From Flavimobilis massiliensis (GTDB lineage Bacteria > Actinomycetota > Actinomycetes > Actinomycetales > Cellulomonadaceae): 64,000 nt of DNA. The position numbers and the translations under genes are program-made. Position 1 is the stretch's first letter; every line of letters starts with the position of its first letter. The stretch covers positions 1,922,001 to 1,986,000 of the forward strand of contig NZ_LT964979.1 in NCBI RefSeq assembly GCF_900240335.1, written 5' to 3'. A model generated the notes under the pieces. The model was not told the origin of the DNA. It searched no databases and saw nothing but the letters and a program-made list of their open reading frames with translations. This document shows, piece by piece, positions 32,119-40,974 of the stretch.

Positions 32119-34248
32119 GTGCGTGCCCTCCTCCTCAGCGTCCTTGCCGTGGCCCTCGTCGTGGTCGCCCCCGCGTCGGCGGTGGCAGCGGCCGAGAGGC
32201 CCGGCCCGGACATCGTCCTCGTCGGCACGACGGGCCTGCAGTGGGAGGACGTCGACCCGGCGACGACGCCCGCGCTCCACGACCTCACGACCCGGGGCGC
32301 CCTCGGCTCGACCTCGGTCCGGTCGCTCCGCACCTCGACGTGCCCCGCCGACGGCTGGCTCTCCCTCTCGGCCGCGACCCGCGCCGTCGACGTCGACCTG
32401 CGCGGCTCGTCGGGCGTCGACCTCCTGCCCTTCGGCGACTGCCGTGCCCTCACCGACCCTGGTGCCGACGGCCGCATCCCCGCGTGGGACGTCTTCACGT
32501 CGGTCGACGCCCGCGGCTCCTACGGGGCCGTGCCCGGCACGGTCGGGGACGCGCTCACCTCCGCCGGGCGGACGACGGCCGCGCTCGGCCCGGGCGCCGC
32601 GATCGCGCTCGCCGCGACCGACGGTCGCGTCACCGGCACGTACGCCCCCGTCGACCCGGCCGACGCCGCCGCGCTCTCGGCCGCGACGGCCGACGCCCTC
32701 GCGCACGCCGACGTCGTCGTCGTCGACCTCGGCGCCGTCCGCGGGACGACCGCGGCAGAGCGCGCCCCGTCCCTCGCGCTCGTCGAGCAGGCCGCAGCCG
32801 TCGTACGCGACGCCCTCGACGCGTCGGCGCCGACGACCCTCCTCGTCGCGTCCGTCGCCGACGCCTTCGCCGCCCCACGACTCCAGGTCGGCGCCGCCTC
32901 CGGGCCCGGGGTCGGCTCACCCACGCCCGGGTCCGCGCTCACGAGCGCGTCGACCCGTCAGCCGGGCTACGTCATCACCGCGGACTGGGCGCGCACGCTC
33001 CTCGCCGCCGCAGGCGCCGACGGTGGCGTCCGCACGACCGGCGCCGTCGTCACCGGTTCCGACACAGATCGCTCGGCACCCGACGCGATCGCCGCGGCAC
33101 GGGACGACTCCGTGCGCACCGTGGCCGTCCGCGCGCTCGTGAGCCCGCACTACGTCGGCTATGCGCTCCTCATCGTCACACCCGTCCTCGTCGCCGGTCT
33201 CGTCGTCCGCAGGCGCGCGACCCACGGGCAGTCGCGCACGACGCGGGCCGTCCACGTCGCGGCCCTCGTCGGCGCGGCCGTCCCGCTCGCCGCGACACTC
33301 GCGGGCCTCGTCCCGTGGTGGCGCACCCAGATCCCCTGGGTGACGCTCGTCGGCATCGTCGTCACCCTCGCCGCCGTCACCGCGGGGCTGGCACTCGCAC
33401 GGCCGGTCGCCCGGACGACGCTCGGCGGCGTCGGGCTCGTCGCGGGGCTCACCGTGCTCGTGCTCGTCGCGGACGTCCTCGCCGGTTCGCGCCTCCAGCT
33501 CAACGGCGTCATCGGCACGCAAGCCCTCGTCGCGGGGCGCTTTTACGGCGTCAACAACACGAGCTTCGCGCTGCTCGGCGCGGCGACGCCGTTCGTCGGC
33601 GTCGCCCTCGCCTCCCCGCTCGTCGCACGCGGGCGACGGCGGCTCGGCGCGCTCATCGTCATCGCGACCGGGCTCGTCATCGTCATCGTCGACGGACTGC
33701 CGTCGCTCGGTGCCGACTTCGGCGGGCCCCCCGCGCTCGTCCCGGGCATCGCGGTGACCGCGCTGCTCGTCGCCGGCGTGCGGCTCACGTGGCAGCGCGT
33801 GCTCGGTGTGCTCGGCGCCGGGGCGGTCGTCGTCGCGGCGTTCGCGATCGCGGACTGGCTGCGGCCCGAGGCCGCCCGCACGCACCTCGGCGCGTTCGTC
33901 CAGCAGGTGCTCGACGGCGAGGGTCTCGACGTCGTCGCACGCAAGCTGTCGCAGAACGTCGGGGGGATCGTCTCGTCGCCCGCAGCGATCGCGGGCGTCG
34001 TCGTCGGCGGACTGCTCCTGTGGGCCGGCTTGCGGTGGCGCGTCCTTCCTGTCGAACCCGTGCGCGAGACCGTCGCGGCCCAGCCGCTCGTCGGCGCTGC
34101 CCTCGCAGGCGCGTGCACGACGCTCGCCCTCGGGTTCGCCGTCAACGACTCCGGGATCCTCGTGCCACTCGTCGGGCTCGCGCTCGTCATCCCGCTCGTC
34201 CTCGCCGAGTGGACTGCGCAGCTACGTCGTGTCGAGCCGGCTGCGTAG
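32119..34248 (+). CDS. Large polytopic membrane protein with extracytoplasmic N-terminal domain
   Basis: The product is 709 residues. A signal peptide (residues 1-25) leads to a ~320-residue domain with PDIVLVGTTGLQWEDVDPA and later VVDLG segments, resembling the core of an alkaline-phosphatase-like fold but without clear metal ligands. About ten membrane segments follow. RFYGVNNTSFALLGAA is a conserved block seen in related actinobacterial membrane proteins, whose function is unknown to me. The GTG follows TAGGCT by seven bases. The gene lies next to a glycosyltransferase and a lipid kinase, so cell-envelope work is plausible. Confidence 0.75.
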   Translation: MRALLLSVLAVALVVVAPASAVAAAERPGPDIVLVGTTGLQWEDVDPATTPALHDLTTRGALGSTSVRSLRTSTCPADGWLSLSAATRAVDVDLRGSSGVDLLPFGDCRALTDPGADGRIPAWDVFTSVDARGSYGAVPGTVGDALTSAGRTTAALGPGAAIALAATDGRVTGTYAPVDPADAAALSAATADALAHADVVVVDLGAVRGTTAAERAPSLALVEQAAAVVRDALDASAPTTLLVASVADAFAAPRLQVGAASGPGVGSPTPGSALTSASTRQPGYVITADWARTLLAAAGADGGVRTTGAVVTGSDTDRSAPDAIAAARDDSVRTVAVRALVSPHYVGYALLIVTPVLVAGLVVRRRATHGQSRTTRAVHVAALVGAAVPLAATLAGLVPWWRTQIPWVTLVGIVVTLAAVTAGLALARPVARTTLGGVGLVAGLTVLVLVADVLAGSRLQLNGVIGTQALVAGRFYGVNNTSFALLGAATPFVGVALASPLVARGRRRLGALIVIATGLVIVIVDGLPSLGADFGGPPALVPGIAVTALLVAGVRLTWQRVLGVLGAGAVVVAAFAIADWLRPEAARTHLGAFVQQVLDGEGLDVVARKLSQNVGGIVSSPAAIAGVVVGGLLLWAGLRWRVLPVEPVRETVAAQPLVGAALAGACTTLALGFAVNDSGILVPLVGLALVIPLVLAEWTAQLRRVEPAA

Positions 34249-34260
34249 CGGCGCGGACCC

Positions 34261-34317
34261 CCGCGACTCGTAGGTCCCCAGCACCATCGAACGGTGCTCC
34301 AGACCTACGAGTCGCGG
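34261..34317. repeat. Dispersed hairpin repeat, copy A (bidirectional terminator)
   Basis: CCGCGACTCGTAGGTC and its exact complement are 16-bp arms around an inner GCACC...GGTGC stem. It sits between two convergent stop codons (34248 and 34333). It belongs to the ACTCGTAGGTC hairpin family described in the findings. Confidence 0.9.
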
Positions 34318-34332
34318 CGGGACAGCTGCGCG

Positions 34333-35205
34333 TCAGCCTCGCGGGGTGCGGCGGAAGGCGGACTTCACCTTTCGCGCATTGACCGCGAGCAGCACGTCCC
34401 GGTACTGCGCCGCACGGTGGAGGCTGCCCTTGAGGTCCTTCGCGGACGCGCGGTGCCGCAGGTCGCACGGGACCTCGACGGCAACGTACCCCTGCCGGAC
34501 AAGGTCGATCGTCATGCCGGTCTCGACTCCCCAGCCGTGTGCGAGCGGCGTCGCGGCCTCGAACGCCTCACGCGTGAGGCAGCGCTGGCCCGAGAGCGGC
34601 TGCGTCGGGGTCCACCCGGTGAGGCTCGCGATGGCACGTCGCGCCGCGCCGACGACGATGCCGCGGCCGCCCGCGCCGGGCTGCGGCGGCAGGAGCGCGA
34701 TCGACATGTCCGCGGCACCCTTGAGGACCGGTGCGATGAGCGGCGCGGTGTTGACGGCGGTCTCGCCGAGGTCGGCGTCGAGGAACAGCAGGAGCCTCGC
34801 GGGACGGTCGGCGGCGTCCCGCATCGCGACGACGCTCGCGCCCGTCTCCATGGCCGCGGCCTTGCCGCGGTTGTGCGGGTGACGGACGACGACGGCGCCG
34901 GCCTCGCGCGCGACGTGCTGGGTGTCGTCGACCGAGCCGTCGTCGACGACGAGGACCATGTCGACATACGGGATGGCGCGCGCAGCGCGGACAGTCGCCG
35001 CGATGCGCCGCGCCTCGTCCTTCGCCGGGATGACGACGGCGACCCGCTGGCGGCCGCGGGCGGTGCCACCCTCGGGACGAGGGGTCCGGGCCACGGGAAG
35101 ATCGGTGAGCTCGCGCGCAGGAGGCCGTCCGCTCGGCTCGGTGACGCCGTCGTCACCCTGTCCGCGGACGTCGTCGGCACTCTGGGGGCCACGCGCACTT
35201 TCCAC
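34333..35205 (-). CDS. Family 2 glycosyltransferase
   Basis: The product is 290 residues. After a disordered 45-residue start, the GT-A fold shows VAVVIPAKDEARRI, VVDDGSVDDT and LFLDADLG, and then a WGVETGMTIDLVRQGY segment typical of DPM1/GtgA-like enzymes. It probably transfers a sugar to a lipid carrier or glucosyl-glycerate-type acceptor; the acceptor is not evident. The GTG at 35205 was chosen because TAGGCT (35212-35217) lies six bases upstream, which fits the leaderless pattern; a GTG at 35211 would start inside that spacing. Confidence 0.88.
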   Translation of the reverse strand: MESARGPQSADDVRGQGDDGVTEPSGRPPARELTDLPVARTPRPEGGTARGRQRVAVVIPAKDEARRIAATVRAARAIPYVDMVLVVDDGSVDDTQHVAREAGAVVVRHPHNRGKAAAMETGASVVAMRDAADRPARLLLFLDADLGETAVNTAPLIAPVLKGAADMSIALLPPQPGAGGRGIVVGAARRAIASLTGWTPTQPLSGQRCLTREAFEAATPLAHGWGVETGMTIDLVRQGYVAVEVPCDLRHRASAKDLKGSLHRAAQYRDVLLAVNARKVKSAFRRTPRG

Positions 35206-35315
35206 AGTCACAGCCTAGTGGAGACCACGAACCGATGCAGAATCGGGCCCGAGCGTCAAGACAACGCAAAATCGGTGGCGTGGCGCGGAGGCGCCCCACA
35301 CCCGGCCCTCCAGCC

Positions 35316-35364
35316 GACTCGTAGGTCTGGAGCACCGTCGAAAGGTGCCAGACACCTACGAGTC
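35316..35364. repeat. Dispersed hairpin repeat, copy B
   Basis: GACTCGTAGGTCTGGAGCACC and a shortened, imperfect right arm ending CACCTACGAGTC. It lies upstream of the glycosyltransferase gene, 12 bases before copy C. Confidence 0.88.
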
Positions 35365-35376
35365 ACTCCCACCCCA

Positions 35377-35427
35377 CGACTCGTAGGTCTGGAGCACCGT
35401 CGAAAGGGGCTCCAGACCTACGAGTCG
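35377..35427. repeat. Dispersed hairpin repeat, copy C
   Basis: CGACTCGTAGGTCTGGAGC pairs with GCTCCAGACCTACGAGTCG across a loop containing ACCGTCGAAAGG. It ends 31 bases after the DUF5926 stop in transcription order and can act as its terminator. Confidence 0.9.
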
Positions 35428-35457
35428 ATCGAGAGAGCGATCAGCTCGATTGAGGGA

Positions 35458-36288
35458 TCAGCGGAGCGAGACCTGGCGCGCGACGATGCCCGCGCGGGCA
35501 CGCCGCTCGTCCGAGGTGAGCGGCTCGGTGCTCGCGATCGCAGCCTCGAGACGCGGACGCATCTCCTCCGCGAGCTGCTCGAGCTCCTCGAGCGTCACGC
35601 CGTCGGCGACGTCCCACACCGGCACGACGATCCCGCACGCACGGAAGATGCCGAGGAAGCGCGACGTCCCAAGCGCCGACTCACGCTTCGCGTGGAGACG
35701 CGCGACACCGTCGACGAGACGGTCCTCGTCGACCGCCATCGACCAGCGCAGGTAACGACGCCTGCCGAAGGTCGCGAGATACGCCGAGTCGACGCCCGCA
35801 AGCTGCTCCGTCGGGATGATCGTCTCCGCCGCGTCGTCGAGCGCCTTGCGGAGGTCGGCGTCGATCGGCTGGTCCGCACCGAACCAGTAGTCGAAACCGT
35901 CGTGCAGCGTCACCGCGAACGGCACCGACGCGTCGAGGACGTCCTGGAGGCGCGGGCCGTCCTCAGCGGGCGTCTCGACGTGCGTGAGCGACGTGCCCGG
36001 CTCGGAGTCGAGGATCGCGAGGAGGTTCGCCGCGAGCGTCCGGGAGAGGTCCCCGCCACCGAGGACGTTCTGCAGCGCGAGCAGCACGGTGCCGTCGGTG
36101 CGGTGCAGCGCGGGCCAGCCGTCGGGCAGCGACGTCGTCACGACGATGTCGCGCGCACCGTGCTCGGCGGTCGTACGGGCGGTCGCGGTCGCGGCCGGGA
36201 CGATCTCGCGGAGCGCGACCCAGTCGGCCTCGCCGGGGAGGTTCTCGAACGGGCGCAGCACGAGCGCGGGGGAGGAGTTCTTCGCCAT
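35458..36288 (-). CDS. DUF5926 family protein
   Basis: The product is 276 residues. RPFENLPGEADWVALREIVPAAT is the signature of this conserved actinobacterial family, also visible in FDYWFGADQPID and RRRYLRWSMAVDEDRL. No catalytic motif or membrane segment is seen, and the function is unknown. The ATG at 36288 follows TACGCT by seven bases without Shine-Dalgarno sequence, suggesting a leaderless mRNA. It is divergent from pgm. Confidence 0.88.
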   Translation of the reverse strand: MAKNSSPALVLRPFENLPGEADWVALREIVPAATATARTTAEHGARDIVVTTSLPDGWPALHRTDGTVLLALQNVLGGGDLSRTLAANLLAILDSEPGTSLTHVETPAEDGPRLQDVLDASVPFAVTLHDGFDYWFGADQPIDADLRKALDDAAETIIPTEQLAGVDSAYLATFGRRRYLRWSMAVDEDRLVDGVARLHAKRESALGTSRFLGIFRACGIVVPVWDVADGVTLEELEQLAEEMRPRLEAAIASTEPLTSDERRARAGIVARQVSLR

Positions 36289-36392
36289 GCGCACCAGCGT
36301 ACCGACGCCACGACCCTGCAACGGTTGCACCGGGTTGCGCAAGGGGCGGACGGGGCACGACGTGACCCCTGTCGCAGTGGCAGGATCAGAGC

Positions 36393-38075
36393 ATGCATCC
36401 ACGTGCCGGAACCGTCGCCCAGCCCGACGACCTCATCGATGTCGACGCCCTCCTCGCCGCGTACTACGACCGCGCGCCCGACCTCGACGACCCCGCCCAG
36501 CGCGTCGTCTTCGGGACCTCGGGCCACCGCGGCTCGAGCCTCGACGGCGCCTTCAACGAAGCGCACATCGTCGCGACCACCCAGGCGATCGTCGAGTACC
36601 GCCGCAGCCAGGGCACCGACGGCCCCCTCTTCATCGGCCGCGACACGCACGCGTTGTCCGAGCCCGCGTTCCGCTCCGCGCTCGAGGTCCTCGCCGCGAA
36701 CGACGTCGAGGTCCGCATCGACGCCCGCGACTCCTGGACCCCGACCCCCGCCGTCTCCCACGCGATCCTCCTCCACAACGGCGCGACGACCGCGGACGGC
36801 GTCCGCACGCACGGCCCCGGCCTCGCCGACGGCATCGTCGTCACCCCCTCGCACAACCCCCCGCGCGACGGCGGCTTCAAGTACAACCCGCCGCATGGCG
36901 GCCCCGCCGACTCCGACGCGACGAAGATCATCGCCGCGCGCGCCAACGAGATCCTCGCGCAGGGCGTCGGCCAAGTCCGTCGCGTGTCCTACGAGGCCGC
37001 GCTCGCCGCGCCGACGACACGCAAGCACGACTACCTCACCGCGTACGTCGACGACCTCGGCTCCGTGCTCGACCTCGACGCGATCCGCGCCGCGGGCGTG
37101 CGCATCGGCGCGGACCCCCTCGGCGGCGCCGCCGTCGAGTACTGGGGCGCGATCGGCGAGCGCTACGGGCTCGACCTCACCGTCGTCAACCCGACCGTCG
37201 ACCCCCGCTGGGCGTTCATGACGCTCGACTGGGACGGCAAGATCCGCATGGACTGCTCCTCCCCCAACGCCATGGCCTCGCTCGTCCACACGATGCGTCC
37301 CGCCGCCGGCGGCGCCGCACCGTACGACATCGCGACCGGCAACGACGCAGACTCCGACCGCCACGGCATCGTCACGCCCGACGCGGGCCTCATGAACCCC
37401 AACCACTTCCTCGCCGTCGCGATCGACCACCTCTACGGCGGCGCGCGCCCCGGCTGGCGTCCCGACGCCGCGATCGGCAAGACGCTCGTGAGCTCCGCGC
37501 TCGTCGACCGCGTCGCGGGCGGCCTCGGCCGACGCCTCCTCGAGGTGCCCGTCGGCTTCAAGTGGTTCGTGCCCGGCCTGCTCTCCGGCGAGGTCGGCTT
37601 CGGCGGCGAGGAGTCCGCCGGCGCGTCCTTCCTCCGCAAGGACGGCACCGTGTGGTCGACCGACAAGGACGGCCTCCTCCTCGCGCTGCTCGCCTCCGAG
37701 ATCCAGGCGACCACGGGCAAGAGCCCCTCGCAGCGTCACGCCGAGCTCGTCGCGACCTACGGCGAGAGCTGGTACGCCCGCGTCGACGCCGCCGCAACCC
37801 TCGAGGAGAAGGCGACGCTCGCCGCACTCGACCCCTCGCAGGTCCGCTCGACGCACCTCGCCGGCGAGGAGATCACCGCGAAGCTCACCGCCGCTCCCGG
37901 CAACGGCGCGGCCATCGGCGGACTCAAGGTCACCACCGAGAACGCGTGGTTCGCCGCGCGCCCGTCGGGCACGGAGAACGTCTACAAGATCTACGCCGAG
38001 TCCTTCGTCTCCGCCGAGCACCTCACGCAGGTGCAGGAGGAGGCCAAGCAGGTCGTCGCGGACGCGCTCGGCTGA
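36393..38075 (+). CDS. pgm: Phosphoglucomutase, alpha-D-glucose-specific
   Basis: The product is 560 residues. The phosphoserine loop is TPSHNPP (151-157, Ser153). The metal loop NDADSDRHG, the sugar loop GGEESAGAS and the phosphate-binding RPSGTENVYK are all intact. It interconverts glucose 1- and 6-phosphate for glycogen and wall precursor synthesis. The ATG at 36393 follows CAGGAT by six bases, another leaderless candidate. A strong terminator follows at 38099. Confidence 0.96.
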   Translation: MHPRAGTVAQPDDLIDVDALLAAYYDRAPDLDDPAQRVVFGTSGHRGSSLDGAFNEAHIVATTQAIVEYRRSQGTDGPLFIGRDTHALSEPAFRSALEVLAANDVEVRIDARDSWTPTPAVSHAILLHNGATTADGVRTHGPGLADGIVVTPSHNPPRDGGFKYNPPHGGPADSDATKIIAARANEILAQGVGQVRRVSYEAALAAPTTRKHDYLTAYVDDLGSVLDLDAIRAAGVRIGADPLGGAAVEYWGAIGERYGLDLTVVNPTVDPRWAFMTLDWDGKIRMDCSSPNAMASLVHTMRPAAGGAAPYDIATGNDADSDRHGIVTPDAGLMNPNHFLAVAIDHLYGGARPGWRPDAAIGKTLVSSALVDRVAGGLGRRLLEVPVGFKWFVPGLLSGEVGFGGEESAGASFLRKDGTVWSTDKDGLLLALLASEIQATTGKSPSQRHAELVATYGESWYARVDAAATLEEKATLAALDPSQVRSTHLAGEEITAKLTAAPGNGAAIGGLKVTTENAWFAARPSGTENVYKIYAESFVSAEHLTQVQEEAKQVVADALG

Positions 38076-38098
38076 GGCTCCCCACCCCGCACGACGAC

Positions 38099-38130
38099 GA
38101 GGGGCCCGCGACAGATGTCGCGGGCCCCTC
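38099..38130. terminator. Terminator hairpin after pgm
   Basis: GAGGGGCCCGCGACA and TGTCGCGGGCCCCTC form perfect 15-bp arms around a two-base turn. It lies between the pgm stop (38075) and the convergent lipoprotein stop (38145). Confidence 0.88.
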
Positions 38131-38144
38131 CCTCGTTGCGTGGA

Positions 38145-38888
38145 CTACTTGATCGAGGTCGTCGCCGTGACGTCCTCGAAGGCGTTGTCGTGATCGAGCT
38201 CGCCGTCGCTGGTCGACGGTGTGAGTTCCATCGTGAAGGTAATCTCGCTGCCCTTCTGGTACTTGAAGTTCTCGCCGTACGAGAACGACGTCCCGGGCTT
38301 CCACCGGTACGGGGCCTCGGGGCCACCGATGAGGTACGCCTCGTCGTTGACCTTGAGCTTCTCGAAGAGGTCACGGTCGGTGATCGTGTCCATGCCGCCG
38401 AGGTAGGGCCAGTCCGCGTACTCTGCTCGGACCTGGACGAGAAGGTTGGAGAGCAGGATCTCTGCGTCGCCAGTGTTCGTCACGACATAGTTGACGAAGA
38501 CGATGTCGTCCCCCTCCGCGATGATCGGCTTGTTGGTGTCAGGATCGGCGAAGAGCCCGTCCTTCGTCGCCTTCTCCACACCCACCTGGTACACGTCGAC
38601 CGTGACGCCCTGACCCTCGATCGTCGCGATCTTCTCTCCCGGCGACGTCACGGGTCGCGCGAAGTCTGCTGTCACGAGGTCGCCAGCAGCGGCCGGCGGC
38701 TGCGACACCGTGGTCTCGTCCGCCTCAGGCGTGGTCTCGGTCTCGTCAGGCGCCGGTGCCGTCGACGTGCTCACGGGCGGCGGCGTCGTCGTGGGCGATC
38801 CACCGCCTGCGGTGCTCGAGCACGCGGCGAGCGCAGCGACGAGCGCGATCGAGGCAAACGGGAGCGACCAGGTGCGTGCAGTTCTCAT
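38145..38888 (-). CDS. Secreted lipoprotein of unknown function
   Basis: The product is 247 residues. The signal peptide ends in LVAALAAC, giving a lipidated cysteine near position 21. A Thr/Pro/Ser linker of about 50 residues then leads to a beta-rich domain (VFVNYVVTNTGDAEILLSNL) resembling DUF4352-like immunoglobulin domains. It is probably anchored outside the membrane. The ATG at 38888 gives the most compact signal peptide; an in-frame ATG 33 bases upstream is possible. The ribosome binding site is weak. Confidence 0.72.
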   Translation of the reverse strand: MRTARTWSLPFASIALVAALAACSSTAGGGSPTTTPPPVSTSTAPAPDETETTPEADETTVSQPPAAAGDLVTADFARPVTSPGEKIATIEGQGVTVDVYQVGVEKATKDGLFADPDTNKPIIAEGDDIVFVNYVVTNTGDAEILLSNLLVQVRAEYADWPYLGGMDTITDRDLFEKLKVNDEAYLIGGPEAPYRWKPGTSFSYGENFKYQKGSEITFTMELTPSTSDGELDHDNAFEDVTATTSIK

Positions 38889-39262
38889 GCGGAGGATCAA
38901 CCCTTCAGTGTCAGTCATCTGCATTGTTGGCAGAATGGACAGAGGCGAGAGTAGTCGCACGTCCGAAGATCTCCCTGGTTCATCCCACGACCTGGGCGCG
39001 CAGCCGCGCACATCGGCGAAGTCGCACAACTGGGTCGCACTGCGGAGGCCATGGACGGCCGCAGGGCGAGCGTGGCGGCGAGCCGGGCCGTCTCCACGTC
39101 ACGGCCGCATGCCAGGGCGACAGCGCTCCGAGCACCTCCGCCAGCGTCCGGCCCCAGGTCGTCAGCAGGCCGTGGCCGACCACGGCCGAGCGCTGCGCGC
39201 AGCACGGCAGGTGTGAGACGGGTCGCGTGCACACACCCGGGCGAGCTTCTCGGGACACGCCC
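38889..39262. other. 374-bp stretch without a recognisable gene
   Basis: Open frames here are short, arginine/cysteine-rich and inconsistent between strands. No promoter, hairpin or homology pattern stood out except an AT-richer patch near 38915-38935, which may hold the promoter of the lipoprotein gene. It could be remains of a deleted gene. Confidence 0.5.
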
Positions 39263-39455
39263 CTACGGCAACCTCAGCACCGGCCACCGGCGCCCGTCGC
39301 GCACCCGGTAGGCGGGACGCATCTCCTCGACGACGTTCGCGCGCGCCTGCGCGCAGGAGGGCGCGGAGCACCGCGACCTCGGCTGGGTCCGCTGTGGGGA
39401 GCGCGAAGAAGCGCCCGACCCCTTCGTCGAAGTCGATGCCCTCGGGCGGCTTCAC
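39263..39455 (-). pseudogene. Small frameshifted gene downstream of the GNAT gene
   Basis: The GTG at 39455 overlaps the GNAT stop (GTGA), and 38 coding residues follow, including PPEGIDFDEGVGRFFALP. Past a CG-repeat near 39335-39350 the sense of the frame is lost. A neighbouring frame then gives ANVVEEMRPAYRVRDG and ends WPVLRLP at the TAG 39263-39265. One missing base would join them into a ~63-residue protein. The break may be real or a sequencing indel. No family was recognised. Confidence 0.5.
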
Positions 39456-39730
39456 ACGCGCGTCGCCTCGTCCGGGTGCCGGTCGAGGTACGCCACGACG
39501 AACGGGCACGTCGGGCGGACGCTGCCGCCGACCGCACGGATCTGCGCGAGGACGTCGCGGAGCATCGCCGTGGCGATGCCGCGACCACCGAGCTCGGGCG
39601 GGACGTGCGTGCCGTCGAGGTCCCACACGTCGCCGTCGCGGCGGTAGGTGACGTCGCCGACACGCTCCCCGTCGGGGGAGAGCGCGTCGAAGCGCCCGAG
39701 GTCAGGATCGTGGACGACGGAGATCTCCAT
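39452..39730 (-). CDS. YjdJ-type small GNAT acetyltransferase
   Basis: The product is 92 residues. TYRRDGDVWDLDGTHVPPEL is followed by GGRGIATAMLRDVLAQIR, the acetyl-CoA loop, and CPFVVAYLDRHP at the end. This is the compact GNAT family that includes human GTLF3B-like and bacterial YjdJ proteins. The ATG at 39730 has GGAGGG directly upstream. It is coupled to the small frameshifted gene downstream. Confidence 0.88.
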   Translation of the reverse strand: MEISVVHDPDLGRFDALSPDGERVGDVTYRRDGDVWDLDGTHVPPELGGRGIATAMLRDVLAQIRAVGGSVRPTCPFVVAYLDRHPDEATRV

Positions 39731-39778
39731 CCCTCCATCCAACCCCACGCACGCGGGACTCGTCGCGTCGAGGGGGTG

Positions 39779-40618
39779 TTAGCCGAGCGGAGTGATCGTG
39801 ATGTCTGCGCCGAGGTCGTAGAAGAGCTGCGTGATCGTCGACCGCTGCCCCATGACCGACATCGTCGCCGCCGCGCTCACCGGCACCCAGTCCGCACCGA
39901 ACTCGACGACGTACTCGTCGATCGGCACCTCGTTCCACGTGAACGGCTTGTCGCTGACGATCCGGAACGCGTCGACGGACGAGCCGTCGGGCAGCTCGAC
40001 GGCCTTCGTTCCGCTGTCGGCGGTCCAGGCCTTCGACGACTGCACGAGGTCCGCGTACATCGCCGGGTCCGAGTAGACGCGGTACATCTCGGCGACGAGG
40101 CCGGCGAGCATCTCCTCCTGCTTGTCGGACTTCACGTCGCCGCGGACGGGTCCGTCACCCTGGTCGACCCAGATCGTGCCGTCGTTGTACGTCATGCGGA
40201 TGCTCTCGGGACCGTTCTTCCCGACGACCTCGAACGCGTACTCCGGCGTGTACGTGAACGCGACGGTGCCGTCGAGGTCGTCGCCGAACATGCGCATTCG
40301 CCCCGAGCCGTAGCTCGGCAGGGTCGTGGCGACGCACGCGCCGAGGGCCTTGCCCGTGTACGTCCCGCCGCCGGCGAGCGGGAGCGCCGCGCACTCGGCA
40401 GGGACCTCGCGGGCGGCCGCGGGCGCGTTTGGGCTTGCGCCCTCAGGCGCGGGGCTGCTCGGCGTCCCGGACGCGCTGGCCGTGCCGGGTGCGTCGGTCG
40501 CGCCGGACGTGCTCCCCGACGACGGGGCGCCGTCCGTCGTCGGCGTCGTCCCCTCGCCGCAACCTGCCAGCAGGACGACGGCCGCAGCCGCCGTCACGAT
40601 CATCGCTCTCGTCCTCAT
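39779..40618 (-). CDS. Lipoprotein, LppX/LprG-like or DUF-type, function unknown
   Basis: The product is 279 residues. A signal peptide ends in VVLLAGC (Cys20), then a Ser/Thr/Pro linker to about residue 70. The mature domain contains EYAFEVVGKNGPESIRMTYN and DYWV-type strands suggestive of the LppX/LprG-like or LolA-like lipoprotein folds (weak). The ATG at 40618 has GGAGGA upstream. The upstream region leads into a hairpin and an assembly gap, so the promoter may be affected by misassembly. Confidence 0.75.
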   Translation of the reverse strand: MRTRAMIVTAAAAVVLLAGCGEGTTPTTDGAPSSGSTSGATDAPGTASASGTPSSPAPEGASPNAPAAAREVPAECAALPLAGGGTYTGKALGACVATTLPSYGSGRMRMFGDDLDGTVAFTYTPEYAFEVVGKNGPESIRMTYNDGTIWVDQGDGPVRGDVKSDKQEEMLAGLVAEMYRVYSDPAMYADLVQSSKAWTADSGTKAVELPDGSSVDAFRIVSDKPFTWNEVPIDEYVVEFGADWVPVSAAATMSVMGQRSTITQLFYDLGADITITPLG

Positions 40619-40742
40619 CCGTGTCCTCCACGTCACGTCGGGCACGTCGCCGGGCGGCAACCGGCCGACGCTAACACCACTGACCTGCGACGACACCTCG
40701 GCAACGGGCATCCGACCCATCCGACACAAGGCGCGCCGACCT

Positions 40743-40815
40743 CCCCCCGCCGCGACGGATTGACGCGTCCCGCCCGTTCGATGGGTGGAAGCCGTCAATC
40801 CGTCGCGGCGGGGGG
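40743..40815. repeat. Large inverted repeat beside an assembly gap
   Basis: Perfect 23-bp arms (40743-40765 and 40793-40815) containing CGCGACGGATTGACG surround a 27-base loop. The motif CGACGGATTGAC recurs at 55374-55385. The repeat runs straight into a poly-G tract and an N, so it may be either a genuine terminator or a foldback read artefact. Confidence 0.7.
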
Positions 40816-40930
40816 GGGGCGGCGCCGCCTGCGGGCGGGGGGGCCGGGGGCCCGGGGCCGGGGGGCGGCCGCGGGCGCGGGGGGTAGGGGCCGCGGGGGG
40901 GCCCCNGATGGGGGCGGGCACGGGGTGTCG
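40816..40930. other. Low-quality G-rich assembly join with N at 40906
   Basis: About 95 bases are almost purely G and C with long G runs, interrupted by one N. This looks like dark-cycle or foldback read noise joined by a scaffolder. No gene should be called through it. The MFS gene begins soon after at 40975. Confidence 0.85.
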
Positions 40931-40974
40931 GATCTCACCGCCTGAGACCGGTTGACGGGTGAGAGAATGTCCCA

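Noticed and set aside
34294..37221. A 975-codon plus-strand frame
   Set aside because: It overlaps three well-supported genes (glycosyltransferase, DUF5926, pgm) in other frames and shows no protein-like pattern.
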